Assembly (NCBI GenBank): GCA_029882215.1 | Contig: JAOULC010000001.1 | Location: 124,001 to 188,000 of the forward strand | Origin: Gammaproteobacteria bacterium | GTDB taxonomy: Bacteria > Pseudomonadota > Gammaproteobacteria > SZUA-229 | DNA: 64,000 nt | Reading direction: 5' to 3' | Position numbers and translations under genes: made by a program | Notes under the pieces: model-generated | Database searches by the model: none | Seen by the model: only the letters and a program-made list of their open reading frames with translations | Told to the model about the DNA's origin: nothing | In this document: positions 63,159 through 64,000 of the stretch, piece by piece | How the letters are laid out: every line of letters starts with the position of its first letter | How positions within the stretch are numbered: the stretch's first letter is position 1

Positions 63159-63989
63159 ATGAATATCCCTCAAAGTTATATTGAAAGCTCTGTAGCCAGT
63201 GCCCTGCTGGAAGACATTGGCAGCGGTGATGTCACGGGATTATTAATTCCCGAAGATGACATCAGCATGGCAACCATCATCAGCCGTGATGACGCCACGA
63301 TCTGCGGTGTAGACTGGGTCGAGGAAGTATTTGCCCAGCTGAACAGTGAGGTGCTTATTGAATGGGAAGTGGAAGATGGTGAGGCAGTAGAGGCCGGTCA
63401 GACACTGTGTTCTTTAAGTGGCAATTCACGCGCTTTACTGACGGGTGAACGCACAGCCCTGAATTTTTTACAGACACTTTCAGCCACCGCGACCCTCTCT
63501 AGAACCTATGCCGATGCGGTTAAAGGCACAGACTGCAAAGTACTGGATACCCGAAAAACCCTGCCCGGCTTACGCCTTGCACAAAAATACGCGGTCAGTT
63601 GTGGCGGCTGTGAGAATCACCGTATCGGTTTATTTGATGCCATCCTGATCAAGGAAAATCATATTGCCGCGGCCGGCGGCATTAGTAAGGCGGTAGAAGA
63701 CGCCCGTTTCAGTAACCCTGACTTAAGCATAGAAGTTGAAGTAGAGAACATGGCTGAATTACAGCAGGCACTGGATGCCGGTGCAGACCGCATCATGCTG
63801 GATAATTTTACCCCCGAAAAAATTCAAAATGCCATCACACTCACTAACAAAAAAGCGGAGCTTGAAGCATCCGGTGGTATCACGCTAAAAAACATCCGGC
63901 AATATGCCGAGACCGGTGTCGATTACATTTCAATTGGTGCATTAACTAAAGATATTCAGTCAGTCGATTTATCGATGCGATTTAGCTAG
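63159..63989 (+). CDS. nadC: Nicotinate-nucleotide pyrophosphorylase (quinolinate phosphoribosyltransferase)
   Basis: DTRKTLPGLRLAQKYAVSCGGCENHRIGLFDAILIKENH, RIMLDNF, EASGGITLKNI. Confidence 0.98.
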   Translation: MNIPQSYIESSVASALLEDIGSGDVTGLLIPEDDISMATIISRDDATICGVDWVEEVFAQLNSEVLIEWEVEDGEAVEAGQTLCSLSGNSRALLTGERTALNFLQTLSATATLSRTYADAVKGTDCKVLDTRKTLPGLRLAQKYAVSCGGCENHRIGLFDAILIKENHIAAAGGISKAVEDARFSNPDLSIEVEVENMAELQQALDAGADRIMLDNFTPEKIQNAITLTNKKAELEASGGITLKNIRQYAETGVDYISIGALTKDIQSVDLSMRFS

Positions 63990-64000
63990 CCTGGCAGCAC

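Overview
The window looks like a mostly chromosomal, housekeeping-rich segment of a gammaproteobacterium; the genus is not resolved from sequence alone. Main content, left to right: rho (partial)/trxA/rhlB; a set of small hypotheticals; a GGDEF-EAL protein; thiC with an upstream TPP riboswitch; pcm, rhodanese and tolC; an LPS inner-core block (lpxL-like, waaA, kdkA, GT9 heptosyltransferase, hldE, CDP-glycerol glycerophosphotransferase-like); ilvE, glnE, purT, PiT/DUF47, ilvD; oxyR and a conserved uncharacterised gene; polB; a polar amino-acid ABC transporter (aapJQMP-like); an Anbu (proteasome-like) / alpha-E / circularly permuted ATP-grasp / transglutaminase cluster; a DsrC/TusE-like gene divergent from a LysR regulator; a peroxiredoxin-glutaredoxin hybrid plus glutathione reductase; argE, argA, a PEP-CTERM protein, an HDOD protein; a divergent ergothioneine locus (egtD / egtC-egtB); nadC. 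Items I consider most worth a second look: (i) egtB has no canonical start codon for its N-terminal DinB domain, and its frame runs back through 61878 to the egtC UAG stop (candidate AUC start or readthrough fusion); (ii) a decayed DUF411 gene at about 7.9-8.3 kb; (iii) a split hypothetical gene at 5.03-5.73 kb; (iv) an IS200-like/RAYT transposase relic at about 48.6-48.96 kb, with a REP-like repeat and a run of strong hairpins 2 kb away; (v) a DsrC-like protein lacking the C-terminal Cys, with a perfect inverted repeat between it and its divergent LysR; (vi) two small paralogous SH3/KOW-like proteins flanking a membrane protein. No CRISPR array, prophage or rRNA was seen, and no tRNA was recognised by eye. 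I found no convincing entirely new multi-gene system.
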